Source: JAQUGA01 sp964521105 (GTDB lineage Bacteria; Bacteroidota; Bacteroidia; Bacteroidales; WCHB1-69). Taken from it: DNA of 16,041 bases. The DNA lies in the NCBI GenBank assembly GCA_964521105.1, contig CAZFPO010000061.1, positions 1-16,041 of the forward strand, in the 5' to 3' direction. The notes under the pieces were generated by a model. It did no database searches and had not been told where the DNA came from. It saw nothing but the letters and a program-made list of their open reading frames with translations. Shown here piece by piece: positions 6,398-14,868 of the stretch. Within the stretch, counting starts at the first letter, position 1, and each line of letters opens with the position of its first letter. Made by a program: the position numbers and the translations under genes.

Positions 6398-6429
6398 AAA
6401 AAAAAGAGTCGAAGATATTCGACTCTTTT
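6398..6429 (-). terminator. Strong rho-independent terminator after the T9SS protein gene
   Basis: A perfect 12-bp stem (6402-6413 with 6418-6429) with a GATA loop. On the minus strand it continues into T8 (6405-6398). It lies just after the stop of the T9SS gene and before the copper receptor promoter, so the two minus-strand genes are separate transcription units. Confidence 0.9.
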
Positions 6430-6447
6430 AAATCATGACAAAAAATT

Positions 6448-8067
6448 TTATTCGGAAATAACCTTAAGCGTCTTTGTATATTTATCTGATATAATTCGTA
6501 TAAAATAAACCCCTGAAATTAATTCGGAATTAGTATAAACTAAGTGGATATTCGAATTTGCAATACCGTTAAAAATGGTAGCAATTTTTCTTCCATTTAA
6601 GTCGAAAATTGATATATTGATTTCGGAGTTTTCAATTCCTATAATATTGATATTGATGCTTTTGTTAAAAGGATTAGGGGAAACAGAAGTGTTTGCATCC
6701 TTGTTAACGGAGGTGATGGATGTATTTGGATCGTACCAAATCGAGCGATTTATTACTGGAGATTCTGTAAGAGGCTTGAAGTCGGGTGCTGTAAAAGTGA
6801 AAGGGGAGGAGATTTTCAGTAAATTATTGCTTGCTAACGTGTCGTTATGGCGAGTAGAAGCGAAGAAATAATCGCGAATTGCAGCTAAGCGTTGTAACGA
6901 ATCTTCCGTAGTAGTTCCTGTAGTTCCAATTGCAAAATATTTTCCAGCTTTAGAACCAACAATGATAGAGTATTCAATTTTTAAATTGTTGCTATGGGCA
7001 TTTGCTTCGGTTAAGGCACCATCAATGCATAAACCAGTTGGATAACCCATAAAAAATGAATTATAAATACTTAACGAGGAATTTCGGCGAATATGCATGG
7101 CTCGTTTAAAATTGCTATTTATTTGGTCGGATAGGTTTACTAGAGGTCCAAATACGCTTATATTACTAAAAGTTGCAGAGGTAATTGGTGTAGATGTTGA
7201 GCCAGTAGCGTCATTATCCGATTCAAAAGCATTAGAGCCGGATACGTCGGCTAAATCTGGGTCGCGAACAACCACTCCAAATTGAACATTACCTGAATAC
7301 CCATTGTCGGTATCAAAGTCATCATCTAAACTTCTATACGAGATTAAATATTTTGCGTTTACTGTTCCACCAAACCACTCAAAAGAGTCATCGTTTCCAA
7401 ATGAAACTTGAATGTATTCAATAACAGTTCCATTACCAACACTTCCCATCGTAAGTGAATTTATTTCTTTGTTAGGTTGAAATGCGTATCCTGCAAATTC
7501 AACACGAACATATTTTAAAATGCCACTGTCGTCATTGGCTATATTACCACCATGTGAAGTTCTAATTCCACCTTCAATTACTCCTGTTCCTCCAGGTAAA
7601 TTGTTTGGTGCTTTACCACAGATTACTAATCCACCCCAATCTCCAGCTTGACGTTCACCTACCGGATTGTTTGATGTGAAAACAATTGGATTGGTTGATG
7701 TTCCTTCGGCAATAATTTTTCCACCTGGTTCAATAATAAGTGATGCTGTGCCATCGCCTCCACGGATTATGGTTCCAGCTGGAATGGTTATAGTGGTGCC
7801 GGCTGTTACATATACCATTCCCATTAATTTATATACTGTTGATGAATTCCAAGTTGTATTTTGATAAATTGAGTCTTGGATAGTAACAGTGGCAGTTGGA
7901 TAAACCGCGTTGTTGGGATCGAAATTTGTCCAACCAGTTGTCCAATCATTGGTTTCATCAAAAGCTCCTATAAATGGAACATGGTCAAAAAATGAATTTG
8001 TAATTTGGGCGCTTAATGTGCTAAAGAATAAGCTGATTGATAAATAAAGTAAAAAGTTTTTTTTCAT
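6448..8067 (-). CDS. Secreted/surface beta-helix-like protein with T9SS sorting domain
   Basis: The 539-residue protein has a signal peptide (residues 1-20, cleavage likely after LSA). The body (about 55-440) is made of short repeating strands such as ITIPAGTIIRGG, SLIIEPGGKIIAEGT, PIVFTSN and GILKYVRVEFAG, the pattern of a right-handed parallel beta-helix. The last 79 residues (from SPNPF at 463) form a type A T9SS C-terminal signal: VSPNPF, then FDLNGRKIATI, and GVYFIRI with KTLKVI at the end. Such proteins cross the outer membrane by the type IX system and are cleaved and anchored or released. Homologues are often wrongly named multidrug transporter; nothing here suggests transport. The function is unknown; no catalytic motif was recognised. 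It has its own TAGTTTTG promoter box and a strong terminator. Confidence 0.85.
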   Translation of the reverse strand: MKKNFLLYLSISLFFSTLSAQITNSFFDHVPFIGAFDETNDWTTGWTNFDPNNAVYPTATVTIQDSIYQNTTWNSSTVYKLMGMVYVTAGTTITIPAGTIIRGGDGTASLIIEPGGKIIAEGTSTNPIVFTSNNPVGERQAGDWGGLVICGKAPNNLPGGTGVIEGGIRTSHGGNIANDDSGILKYVRVEFAGYAFQPNKEINSLTMGSVGNGTVIEYIQVSFGNDDSFEWFGGTVNAKYLISYRSLDDDFDTDNGYSGNVQFGVVVRDPDLADVSGSNAFESDNDATGSTSTPITSATFSNISVFGPLVNLSDQINSNFKRAMHIRRNSSLSIYNSFFMGYPTGLCIDGALTEANAHSNNLKIEYSIIVGSKAGKYFAIGTTGTTTEDSLQRLAAIRDYFFASTRHNDTLASNNLLKISSPFTFTAPDFKPLTESPVINRSIWYDPNTSITSVNKDANTSVSPNPFNKSININIIGIENSEINISIFDLNGRKIATIFNGIANSNIHLVYTNSELISGVYFIRIISDKYTKTLKVISE

Positions 8068-8103
8068 GATATTTTTTTTTATTGATTACTGTTTAAATCA
8101 TGG

Positions 8104-8111
8104 CAAAACTA
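8104..8111 (-). promoter_or_regulatory. -7 promoter box of the T9SS protein gene
   Basis: The minus strand reads TAGTTTTG (8111 to 8104), matching TAnnTTTG, about 36 nt before the ATG at 8067. No convincing -33 at the usual spacing was found. Two copies of GTAAATTA (8118-8125, 8140-8147; 22 nt apart) lie just upstream and might be regulator half-sites. Confidence 0.5.
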
Positions 8112-8398
8112 TATTTAGTAAATTACAAATAGGTTAATTGTAAATTAGGTTTATGTTATGTTTTAAAGATGTAAAAAAGCCAAATTAAAGCTTAATGTTA
8201 AGTGAATATTTCTTTTTTATAAAGTGGTTTATGTTCAGTTGTTTTTAATTTTCATATTAACTATTATGATGATAAACAATTTTGAATGTTATTATTAACC
8301 AATTATTCCTTGTAATAAAAAAGCAATATTCCGTATATACCTTACTTGTCATTCAATTTAAAGGTTTTTTCGGTGTTAGCATTTAGTTGTTATATATC
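8112..8398. other. AT-rich intergenic stretch without recognised features
   Basis: This part of the 543-nt spacer between the T9SS gene and the hydrolase gene is very AT-rich. Apart from the direct repeat noted at the T9SS promoter, no ORF with coding character and no RNA or hairpin feature was seen. Confidence 0.5.
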
Positions 8399-8569
8399 GT
8401 CCCTACGGGACTTCTGTTTTACTTTCATAGTACTTTTTACCAATTTTTTGTCCCTCTGGGACAAAAAAACAACAAAACTTACGTTGTTTAACCCAAAGCC
8501 CTGTCCCATAGGGACAACATCTCGGTAAAAAAGAAAGTAAAGAGAAAAACATCATGCCTTTAGGCATGA
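8399..8569. repeat. Cluster of four palindromes (REP-like element, about 170 nt)
   Basis: Palindromes: GTCCC-TAC-GGGAC (8399-8411); TTTTTTGTCCC-TCT-GGGACAAAAAA (8444-8468, perfect 11-bp arms); TGTCCC-ATA-GGGACA (8502-8516); TCATGCC-TTTA-GGCATGA (8552-8569). The first three share the GTCCC/GGGAC core with different 3-nt loops. Arms between them also pair: TTTACTTTC (8418-8426) with GAAAGTAAA (8533-8541), and TTTTTACC (8434-8441) with GGTAAAAA (8524-8531), so the block can fold as a larger cruciform. Such GTCCC palindromes resemble the REP-like elements scattered in Bacteroidota genomes. Confidence 0.75.
8545..8569 (-). terminator. Probable terminator of the GH3/beta-lactamase-like gene
   Basis: Read on the minus strand, the 7-bp TCATGCC/GGCATGA hairpin (8569-8552) is followed two bases later by five T (8549-8545). 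It lies about 40 nt after the stop codon of the hydrolase gene. It is also the last palindrome of the repeat cluster. Confidence 0.6.
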
Positions 8570-8610
8570 AATATTGAATAATAAGGTATAGTGGATATTT
8601 TTTGAACTCT

Positions 8611-11565
8611 TTATTTTTCGGCAGAAATAATTGCTTTGTAAAGCATGCTTTGTATTTCGCTTCTAACACTAAGTCGGGTTATAGCTTTGTTTTCGGCATC
8701 GGGATGAACTCTGTTAGAGAGGAAAACATATACCAAATCATATTCTGGGTCAACCCAAAAGAAAGTGCCTGTAAAACCACTATGTCCGAAACTCCGAAGT
8801 GAAGCATAATTTGAGCAAGGACTTTCTAAGTTTTTATCTTCAACAGGCTTATCAAAGCCCAAACCTCTTCGATGATTTATAGCTTGAATAGGAGTTTTAG
8901 ATGTAAATGTTCGAACAGTAGAAGCTTTTAAATATCGTGTTCCATTATAAACACCTTCATTTAATAACATTTGTGCTATCATGGCAACATCGTAAGCATT
9001 TGAAAATAATCCTGCGTGTCCCGAAACTCCGCCAAAAAGTGCGGCAGCAGGATCATGAACAAATCCTCGAACCAAACGTCTTCGAAATTCTTTATCCTCT
9101 TCGGTGGGAGGTATCTGTTTTTTTGGAAAACGTTTTAAAGGGTTGTATCCAATTGTATTTAATCCCATAGGCTTATAAAAAGTTTGTTCCAAGTAATCCT
9201 CTATGTTCATTTTTGTAATTGATTCCACAACTTCTCGTAGTAAAATAAAGCCTAAATCGCTATAAACATATTTGTTTTTTTCGCCTAAAGGGGAGTTGAT
9301 GATCGACTGCATAATTAGATTTTTAACTTCGGGCTTTGTAAACATTGAATCGCATACTTGGATATAAAACACACTGTCTGCTTTGTTTTTAAAATATTGT
9401 TTGTACACATCGGGTTTAATGTAATCTTTATAAAATGGAATCCATGCTTTTAATCCCGAAACGTGATTCATTGCTTCTTGTATGGTTATACTTTCTTTGT
9501 TGCTTCCTTTTAAATAAGGTAAGTAGGTCGAAATTTTTTCATGAATGTCAATTTTGTCATCGTCATATAATTTCATTATGGCTAGTGTAGTAGCCATAAT
9601 TTTTGTTACCGAAGCCAAGTCGTATATGTCGGTGTTTTGAACGGCTATTTTTTTTGAATAATCATGAAATCCGTATGATTTAAAAAGTATAAAATCCCCT
9701 TTATAAATGGCTGCAATTTGGCAACCAGGAAAAACTTTTTGTTTTATACACGTATTTACAAATGTGTCGATGCGATTAAAATATTTTAAAGGTAATTCAT
9801 GGTTTAAAGGTGAACCGAATGAAGTGGAGCTTTTTTCTTTAATTTCTATGCCTTGCCCATATTTAATTTTTGAAGTTACAGATACTGGTAATTTTCCATT
9901 TACCACAGCAGCACCAGTAATGACGTTGGCTGCAGCAATTTGCATTTCATCTAAGGGATTGTATGCTAGCAATAGGGTGTTCAAAGAGTCGGTTTTTTTT
10001 ATAAATGCCAAGCTATAAGGGTTGCCAAAAACAGTAACTATAACTTTCGATTTTTTTGAAATAGAATCTATTAATTGATTGCTTTCATTCGTGTATCCAT
10101 AATTTTTATTTGGCGATTGTGATAATCCTTGGATTCCGATAATTACTAAATCGAAATTTTTAAGAGTATCAATCATGAATTTCATTTCTTTAGTATTTGG
10201 CTGAGATTTTATTTGAAAATGTGATATTCTGTTAGAAAATGACAGTTGGTTTTGAAATACGGTTTTATTTGTTGCCCCAATCGATAAAGAAGCAATTGAT
10301 TTATAGGTTCCACTTTTAATAGGTATTAAATTGGCATCGTTTTTCAATAAAGTGATGCTTGCTTTGCAAATTTGATTAAGTAAAAAGATAGTTGAATCGG
10401 TAACTAAATCTGTATAAATATTTTCAGTTTTTATAGGTGTAAATTTATTCATGCCCCATTTTTCCTTTGCCTTTAAAACATTTAAGCATTTTTGGTTGAT
10501 AATTTCTAAAGGGATGATGTTGCTATCCACTGCAGCTTTAACTGTGGCTACGGCAATGGCAGGGTCGGGGGGTAGAAGCATAATGTCGCAACCTGCATTG
10601 ATTGCCTTTACTTCAATTTCACCTGGTTTAAAATAGGATGTAACCCCTTTCATTTCTAATCCATCGGTAAAAATAAGTCCTTTAAAACCAAGTTCATCAA
10701 CTAAAATTTGCTGAACAAAAATTTTGGATAGGCACGACGATAGATTTTTTGTGCTGTCGATGGCTGGAACCATTAAATGCCCAACCATAATTGAAGATAT
10801 GCCTTTTTTTATTAAATATTTAAAAGGGAAAAATTCAATGGTTTCTATTCGCTTTCGCGATTGTTTTATAACGGGCAATGAATAATGCGAGTCGGAGTCG
10901 GTATCGCCATGTCCAGGGAAATGTTTTGCCGATGACATTAATCCATTTTCTTCCATACCTCGCATATATTCGTAGGCTTTTTGTGCAACCTTTGCAGGGT
11001 TTTCGCCAAACGAACGGCTATTAATTACCGGATTTTTTGAGTTAATATTTACATCGGCAACTGGGGCAAAATTTACATGAATTCCCATTCGTAAAAATTG
11101 TCGAGCAAATTCTTTTCCCATCTGATAAATTAAATCGTCGTTTTGAATGGCTCCTAAAGCTAATTGTCGGGGAAAAATCAAGGTGCTGTCTAATCGCATC
11201 GACAAACCCCACTCTCCATCAATTGTAACCATTAATGGAATACCCGATACGGATTGAACTCTATTTGTCATCAATATTTGTCGATATGGAGTGCTTTTAA
11301 AAAAACAAACTCCACCAAATTGATATTTTTTTATGTATTTGGTAATGGTGTCGTTATATAAAGAATCTTTGTCAGAATGAAGACGAATAACCATTAACTG
11401 AGCAATTTTTTGCTCTAACGTCATAGTGGAAATTACCGAATCTGCCCAGCTTGATATCTTCTCGTTCTCAATAGAACTATGATTTGTGAAAAGTGGTTCA
11501 AAAAAAGATAAGAAAGATGCTAAAAATAGAAGTGGAACTATGCTGAATAATTTTACTGATTTCAT
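8611..11565 (-). CDS. NagZ-like glycoside hydrolase family 3 / serine beta-lactamase-like fusion
   Basis: A 984-residue exported protein. The N-terminus has a hydrophobic signal or anchor (about residues 4-24) without a lipobox. Residues about 40-370 are a GH3 barrel of the NagZ type: K214-H-F-P-G-H-G-D with D225-x-H227 (the catalytic Asp/His pair typical of beta-N-acetylglucosaminidases) and F-T-D301-G-L-E-M as nucleophile. Residues about 390-570 are the GH3 alpha/beta C-domain. Residues about 590-980 are a beta-lactamase/DD-peptidase-like serine hydrolase domain with S652-V-T-K655, Y768-S-D770 and H928-S-G-F-T-G. This domain order is known in Bacteroidota. Likely role: trimming of peptidoglycan fragments in the periplasm, splitting GlcNAc-anhydroMurNAc and perhaps peptide or ester bonds. 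Single-gene transcription unit. All key residues are present. Confidence 0.9.
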   Translation of the reverse strand: MKSVKLFSIVPLLFLASFLSFFEPLFTNHSSIENEKISSWADSVISTMTLEQKIAQLMVIRLHSDKDSLYNDTITKYIKKYQFGGVCFFKSTPYRQILMTNRVQSVSGIPLMVTIDGEWGLSMRLDSTLIFPRQLALGAIQNDDLIYQMGKEFARQFLRMGIHVNFAPVADVNINSKNPVINSRSFGENPAKVAQKAYEYMRGMEENGLMSSAKHFPGHGDTDSDSHYSLPVIKQSRKRIETIEFFPFKYLIKKGISSIMVGHLMVPAIDSTKNLSSCLSKIFVQQILVDELGFKGLIFTDGLEMKGVTSYFKPGEIEVKAINAGCDIMLLPPDPAIAVATVKAAVDSNIIPLEIINQKCLNVLKAKEKWGMNKFTPIKTENIYTDLVTDSTIFLLNQICKASITLLKNDANLIPIKSGTYKSIASLSIGATNKTVFQNQLSFSNRISHFQIKSQPNTKEMKFMIDTLKNFDLVIIGIQGLSQSPNKNYGYTNESNQLIDSISKKSKVIVTVFGNPYSLAFIKKTDSLNTLLLAYNPLDEMQIAAANVITGAAVVNGKLPVSVTSKIKYGQGIEIKEKSSTSFGSPLNHELPLKYFNRIDTFVNTCIKQKVFPGCQIAAIYKGDFILFKSYGFHDYSKKIAVQNTDIYDLASVTKIMATTLAIMKLYDDDKIDIHEKISTYLPYLKGSNKESITIQEAMNHVSGLKAWIPFYKDYIKPDVYKQYFKNKADSVFYIQVCDSMFTKPEVKNLIMQSIINSPLGEKNKYVYSDLGFILLREVVESITKMNIEDYLEQTFYKPMGLNTIGYNPLKRFPKKQIPPTEEDKEFRRRLVRGFVHDPAAALFGGVSGHAGLFSNAYDVAMIAQMLLNEGVYNGTRYLKASTVRTFTSKTPIQAINHRRGLGFDKPVEDKNLESPCSNYASLRSFGHSGFTGTFFWVDPEYDLVYVFLSNRVHPDAENKAITRLSVRSEIQSMLYKAIISAEK

Positions 11566-11594
11566 TATTTTTGGTTCGGTTTGAATACGATTTT

Positions 11595-11602
11595 CAAAAA
11601 TA
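11595..11602 (-). promoter_or_regulatory. -7 promoter box of the GH3/serine hydrolase gene
   Basis: The minus strand reads TATTTTTG (11602 to 11595), matching TAnnTTTG, about 30 nt before the ATG at 11565. A -33 element is not evident. Confidence 0.45.
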
Positions 11603-11683
11603 GCGTTATTTTCCTTTATTCTATTCGATTCCCGAAATCAAAATATAAACAAAGTAACGTTAAAAACAATTTTTCATCTTCGT

Positions 11684-11705
11684 AGGTGTCTCCTGCAAGG
11701 TACTT
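11684..11705. repeat. Degenerate REP-like hairpin in the divergent spacer
   Basis: AGGTGTCT (11684-11691) pairs with AGGTACTT (11698-11705) over 8 bp, three of them G-T wobbles, with loop CCTGCA. The AGGTGTCTCCTGC part resembles palindromes common between Bacteroidota genes; this copy seems decayed. It lies between the divergent hydrolase and glycosyltransferase genes. Confidence 0.4.
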
Positions 11706-11796
11706 TTATGTATACTAGGATTTTAAGCGAGAACTAAGTTTTCAATTCAGCTTTCATCAATTTTCTGATTTCAGGCATTTGCTTGAAAACATTTAA

Positions 11797-11804
11797 TAAA
11801 TTTG
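11797..11804 (+). promoter_or_regulatory. -7 promoter box of the glycosyltransferase-miaA operon
   Basis: TAAATTTG matches TAnnTTTG and lies 27 nt before the ATG. A TTTG at 11778-11781 is only 15 nt upstream, closer than the usual 19-21, so the -33 is uncertain. Confidence 0.45.
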
Positions 11805-11831
11805 CCCTTCATATTCATAGTTTAAAAATCC

Positions 11832-13025
11832 ATGAACGTATTTTTTGCATTACCAGCCATGAACGAAGCGGAATACATTGGTGAAACACTTCGATGTATT
11901 TTGATGCAAAAAACCGAATGCAAGGTGGAAGTTTTTATTTGTATAAATCAACCCGATTCGTGGTGGGAAATCCCCGATAAGCTCGAAGTATGCTTAAACA
12001 ACCAGCGAACATTTGAAATACTAAAGAATATTTCTGAAAATATTCATATCATCGATCGGAGTTCAAAAGGAAATGGATGGAAAGGAAAAGAAACAGGAGT
12101 TGGACAAGCCCGAAACACTTTGATGAATGAAATTAACCGATTGGCGTCGCCTGAGGATATTATCATAAGCATCGATGCCGATTCAAAATTTGATGAAACT
12201 TATGTAGAATCAATAGTTCGGAATTTTGAAACAAATCCTACTGCTTTGGCTCTGTCAACGCCATATTATCACCAACTTACGGATGACGAAGCCGCGAATA
12301 AAGCCATTTTGAGATACGAAATTTACATGCGTAATTATTCCCTGAATATGTTACGGATTGATTCCCCTTTTGCTTTTACTGCTTTGGGTTCGGCGATGGC
12401 TTGCAGGGTTTCGGCGTATCGAAAAATTGGTGAAATTTCGCCCATGAAAAGTGGTGAAGATTTTTATTTTTTACAACAACTTCGAAAAATTGGGACCTTG
12501 CTAATTTGGAACAATTCGTGGGTTTATCCCGCTGCTCGATTTTCGGACAGAGTGTTCTTCGGGACGGGTCCAGCGATGATTAAAGGAAATCAAGGAAATT
12601 GGGAAAGTTATCCCATATATTGTCCATCCTTTTTTGATGAAATTGGGGAAACTTATCTTAATTTGAATCTTGTGTATTCTGATGATTTTGAAAATAATTT
12701 TCTGAACTTTTTAAAAATTCAGTTCAGAAACGAAAATTTTCTTGATCCGATTCGGAAAAACTGTAAAACAGCGGAACAGTTTGTAAAGGCATTTCATTTT
12801 AAAGTAGATGGACTCCGTATCTTGCAATTTCTCAAATTTCAGCAAAAAGAAAATTGTTTGCAGGATTATGAATGTTTGCTGAAAAGTATTCATGTAAATA
12901 TCCCTGATGTTGAAATTGGCAAACGAAATTTGGATGAGGTTGAACATCTTATTTGGTTTCGTGATTTATTGCACACCGAAGAGATTAAGCAACTTAAAAA
13001 GAAACAAATACTTAGCTTTTCATGA
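11832..13025 (+). CDS. Family 2 (GT-A fold) glycosyltransferase
   Basis: A 397-residue soluble protein without membrane segments. The N-terminal Rossmann-like half starts FFALPAMNEAEYIGETL (4-20), as in GT2 enzymes. The metal/nucleotide-sugar motif is I-D115-A-D117-S, the acceptor-side region has GSAMACRVSAYRKIG (186-200) and the catalytic-base motif S-G-E209-D210-F-Y. ARFSDRVFFGTGPAM (235-249) is a further conserved-looking loop. The C-terminal about 140 residues are helical and charged with no recognised domain. It transfers a sugar from a nucleotide donor, but donor, acceptor and pathway are not visible; no other polysaccharide genes are in the window. Its stop overlaps the miaA start by 4 nt (ATGA), so the two are translationally coupled. 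Confidence 0.82.
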   Translation: MNVFFALPAMNEAEYIGETLRCILMQKTECKVEVFICINQPDSWWEIPDKLEVCLNNQRTFEILKNISENIHIIDRSSKGNGWKGKETGVGQARNTLMNEINRLASPEDIIISIDADSKFDETYVESIVRNFETNPTALALSTPYYHQLTDDEAANKAILRYEIYMRNYSLNMLRIDSPFAFTALGSAMACRVSAYRKIGEISPMKSGEDFYFLQQLRKIGTLLIWNNSWVYPAARFSDRVFFGTGPAMIKGNQGNWESYPIYCPSFFDEIGETYLNLNLVYSDDFENNFLNFLKIQFRNENFLDPIRKNCKTAEQFVKAFHFKVDGLRILQFLKFQQKENCLQDYECLLKSIHVNIPDVEIGKRNLDEVEHLIWFRDLLHTEEIKQLKKKQILSFS

Positions 13026-13921
13026 TTGTAATTTTAGGACCAACAGCTTGTGGTAAAACCCGACTGGCAGTGCATTTGGCACAGCAAATAAATGGCGAAA
13101 TCATCAGTGCCGATTCGCGACAGGTATATCGTGGAATGGATATCGGGACAGGAAAAGACATTCAGGAATATACCATAAATGGCGAAAAAATCCCGTATCA
13201 TTTAATAGATATTGTAGATCCAGGATATGAATACAGCGTTTTTGAATTTCAAAATGATTTTCACAATGCGTACCACAAAATTATTGAAATCGGTAAAATG
13301 CCTATCCTTTGCGGAGGTACGGGTTTGTACATCGATTCGGTGGTGAAATCCTATCCTTTAATTAAAGTACCCGTAAATGATGGTTTGCGTTCCGTGCTTG
13401 AAACGAAAGAAATGGAAGACTTAACCGAAATGTTGAATTCATTCAGAACGGTTCACAACACCACCGATACTAACGACAAAGAACGACTCATCCGAGCGAT
13501 TGAAATTGAAACATACATCAACGAAAATCCCGATAAAGTAGTAAAACCGCCAGTCATTTCTTTTACGATTTTTGGAATTAATCCAGGTCGAGAAGTTGTT
13601 CGCGAACGAATAACAAACCGCTTAAACCAACGGCTTCAAGAGGGTATGATTGCCGAAGTGGAACATTTGGTAGAGCAAGGAGTAAAACACTCATCTTTAC
13701 AGTTTTATGGCTTGGAATACAAATACATCAGTTTATATTTAGAAGGTAAAATGGATTATAAAACCATGCATGAAAGGCTAAATATTTCCATTCACCAGTT
13801 TGCCAAACGCCAAATGACGTGGTTCCGACGGATGGAAAAAAACGGAACAATTATTCATTGGCTCGATGCTGATGCCAGTTTGGATGAAAATGTGAAAAGA
13901 ATAATGAGTGTCAATCTATGA
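13022..13921 (+). CDS. miaA: tRNA dimethylallyltransferase MiaA (MiaA2-type)
   Basis: A 299-residue enzyme of normal length that adds the dimethylallyl group to N6 of A37 in tRNAs reading codons beginning with U. The P-loop is G6-P-T-A-C-G-K-T13; ISADSRQVYRGMDIGTGKD (28-46) is the hallmark substrate-binding segment; CGGTGLYID lies at about 97-105; and QFAKRQMTWFRR near residues 257-268 is the C-terminal tRNA-binding signature. The segments GTGKDIQEY, IPYHLIDIVDPGYEYSVFEFQ and FYGLEYKY match the second MiaA type (MiaA2) known from Bacteroides rather than the standard one. It overlaps the glycosyltransferase gene by 4 nt. The zinc-finger-like insert of eukaryotic enzymes is absent, as expected. 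Its stop is 8 nt before an assembly gap. Confidence 0.95.
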   Translation: MIVILGPTACGKTRLAVHLAQQINGEIISADSRQVYRGMDIGTGKDIQEYTINGEKIPYHLIDIVDPGYEYSVFEFQNDFHNAYHKIIEIGKMPILCGGTGLYIDSVVKSYPLIKVPVNDGLRSVLETKEMEDLTEMLNSFRTVHNTTDTNDKERLIRAIEIETYINENPDKVVKPPVISFTIFGINPGREVVRERITNRLNQRLQEGMIAEVEHLVEQGVKHSSLQFYGLEYKYISLYLEGKMDYKTMHERLNISIHQFAKRQMTWFRRMEKNGTIIHWLDADASLDENVKRIMSVNL

Positions 13922-13929
13922 TTTCTGAT

Positions 13930-14029
13930 NNNNNNNNNNNNNNNNNNNNNNNNNNNNNNNNNNNNNNNNNNNNNNNNNNNNNNNNNNNNNNNNNNNNNNN
14001 NNNNNNNNNNNNNNNNNNNNNNNNNNNNN
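13930..14029. other. Scaffold gap of 100 N between miaA and the Fic gene
   Basis: Exactly 100 undetermined bases, of unknown true size. The miaA terminator, the Fic promoter and possibly the Fic N-terminus or other genes are hidden here. Confidence 0.97.
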
Positions 14030-14039
14030 TTTTAAGTTT

Positions 14040-14834
14040 ATGAATAGAAATTTTGAAATATTAAATGATGAATTACTTACTCCGTATTGCAAGAATGTTG
14101 GGGAGGATTTTCTGAACAAATTTGAAAATCTGACAGATTGCGAGTTGAGTATTGATAACTTCAGTTTTTATACGTCAGTTTCTGCAGTTTTTTCTTCTAA
14201 AATTGAAGGAGAACAAATTGAATTGGATTCCTATATAAAATACAAACGATTTGGCATTGAGTTTTTACCCGATTATACACGTAAGATTGATGACTTATAC
14301 AATGCTTATCAATTTGCTAAATCAAATCCTTGTAGTAAACAGAATATTGAAGAGGTTCATAAGATAATAACTACTCATTTGTTGCCTGAAAGTAAACAAG
14401 GTATGGAAAGAACAACTAATATGTATGTTATATCAAACGATGGTAAAATAGAATATGTGGCAGCTTCACCCTATACCTTAAGTTCCGAAATGAACAAATT
14501 TTATTCTGATTTAGCACTTCTTTTATCAAGTGAACTAAGCATACAGGAAGTCTTTTATTTTGCATCATTATTACATTTGGTTTTTGTAAAAATCCATCCA
14601 TTTGATGACGGAAACGGTAGAACATCACGATTGATAGAGAAATGGTTTTTAGCTGAAAAATTAGGCGAAAAAGCTTGGCTTATTCAATCTGAAAAAAATT
14701 ATTACTCAAACCATAAAACGTATTATAAAAACATTCGTCTTTTGGGATTGGAATATGAAAATTTAGATTTTTCCAAATCCTTGCCTTTTTTAGAAATGTT
14801 GCCGCAATCGTTAGTAATTAATGAAACGCTATAA
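14040..14834 (+). CDS. Fic domain protein (AMP-transferase) with N-terminal inhibitory motif
   Basis: 264 residues are visible from the ATG at 14040; the frame stays open upstream into the gap, so the start could be earlier. The Fic core has H186-P-F-D-D-G-N-G-R194-T-S-R197, a complete HxFx[D/E]GNGRxxR loop, so it should be catalytically competent for transferring AMP (or a related group) to target hydroxyls. The flap region is NMYVISNDGKIEYVAASP (127-144). S52-S-K-I-E56-G57 fits the [S/T]xxxE[G/N] inhibitory helix placed before the Fic core (class II), suggesting autoinhibition without a separate antitoxin. The protein ends soon after the core, without the DNA-binding winged helix seen in longer Fic proteins. 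The target is unknown. The neighbouring toxin-antitoxin pair and repeats suggest an accessory region. Confidence 0.87.
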   Translation: MNRNFEILNDELLTPYCKNVGEDFLNKFENLTDCELSIDNFSFYTSVSAVFSSKIEGEQIELDSYIKYKRFGIEFLPDYTRKIDDLYNAYQFAKSNPCSKQNIEEVHKIITTHLLPESKQGMERTTNMYVISNDGKIEYVAASPYTLSSEMNKFYSDLALLLSSELSIQEVFYFASLLHLVFVKIHPFDDGNGRTSRLIEKWFLAEKLGEKAWLIQSEKNYYSNHKTYYKNIRLLGLEYENLDFSKSLPFLEMLPQSLVINETL

Positions 14835-14868
14835 GTTATAAATTTCACCCTTCATTTAAGAAAATTTG

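Noticed and set aside
8118..8147. Direct repeat GTAAATTA (two copies 22 nt apart) as operator
   Set aside because: Too short and AT-rich to separate from chance in this composition; mentioned only with the promoter.
8346..8669. Short ORFs on both strands across the palindrome cluster (60 and 88 codons)
   Set aside because: Their codons are made of the palindromes and homopolymer runs, the products look like no known family, and the minus-strand one overlaps the end of the hydrolase gene.
9707..10018. 103-codon plus-strand ORF inside the hydrolase gene
   Set aside because: Antisense shadow of the GH3/serine hydrolase frame.
13916..14119. 67-codon minus-strand ORF across the second gap
   Set aside because: Half of it is N, and the rest is antisense to the Fic gene.
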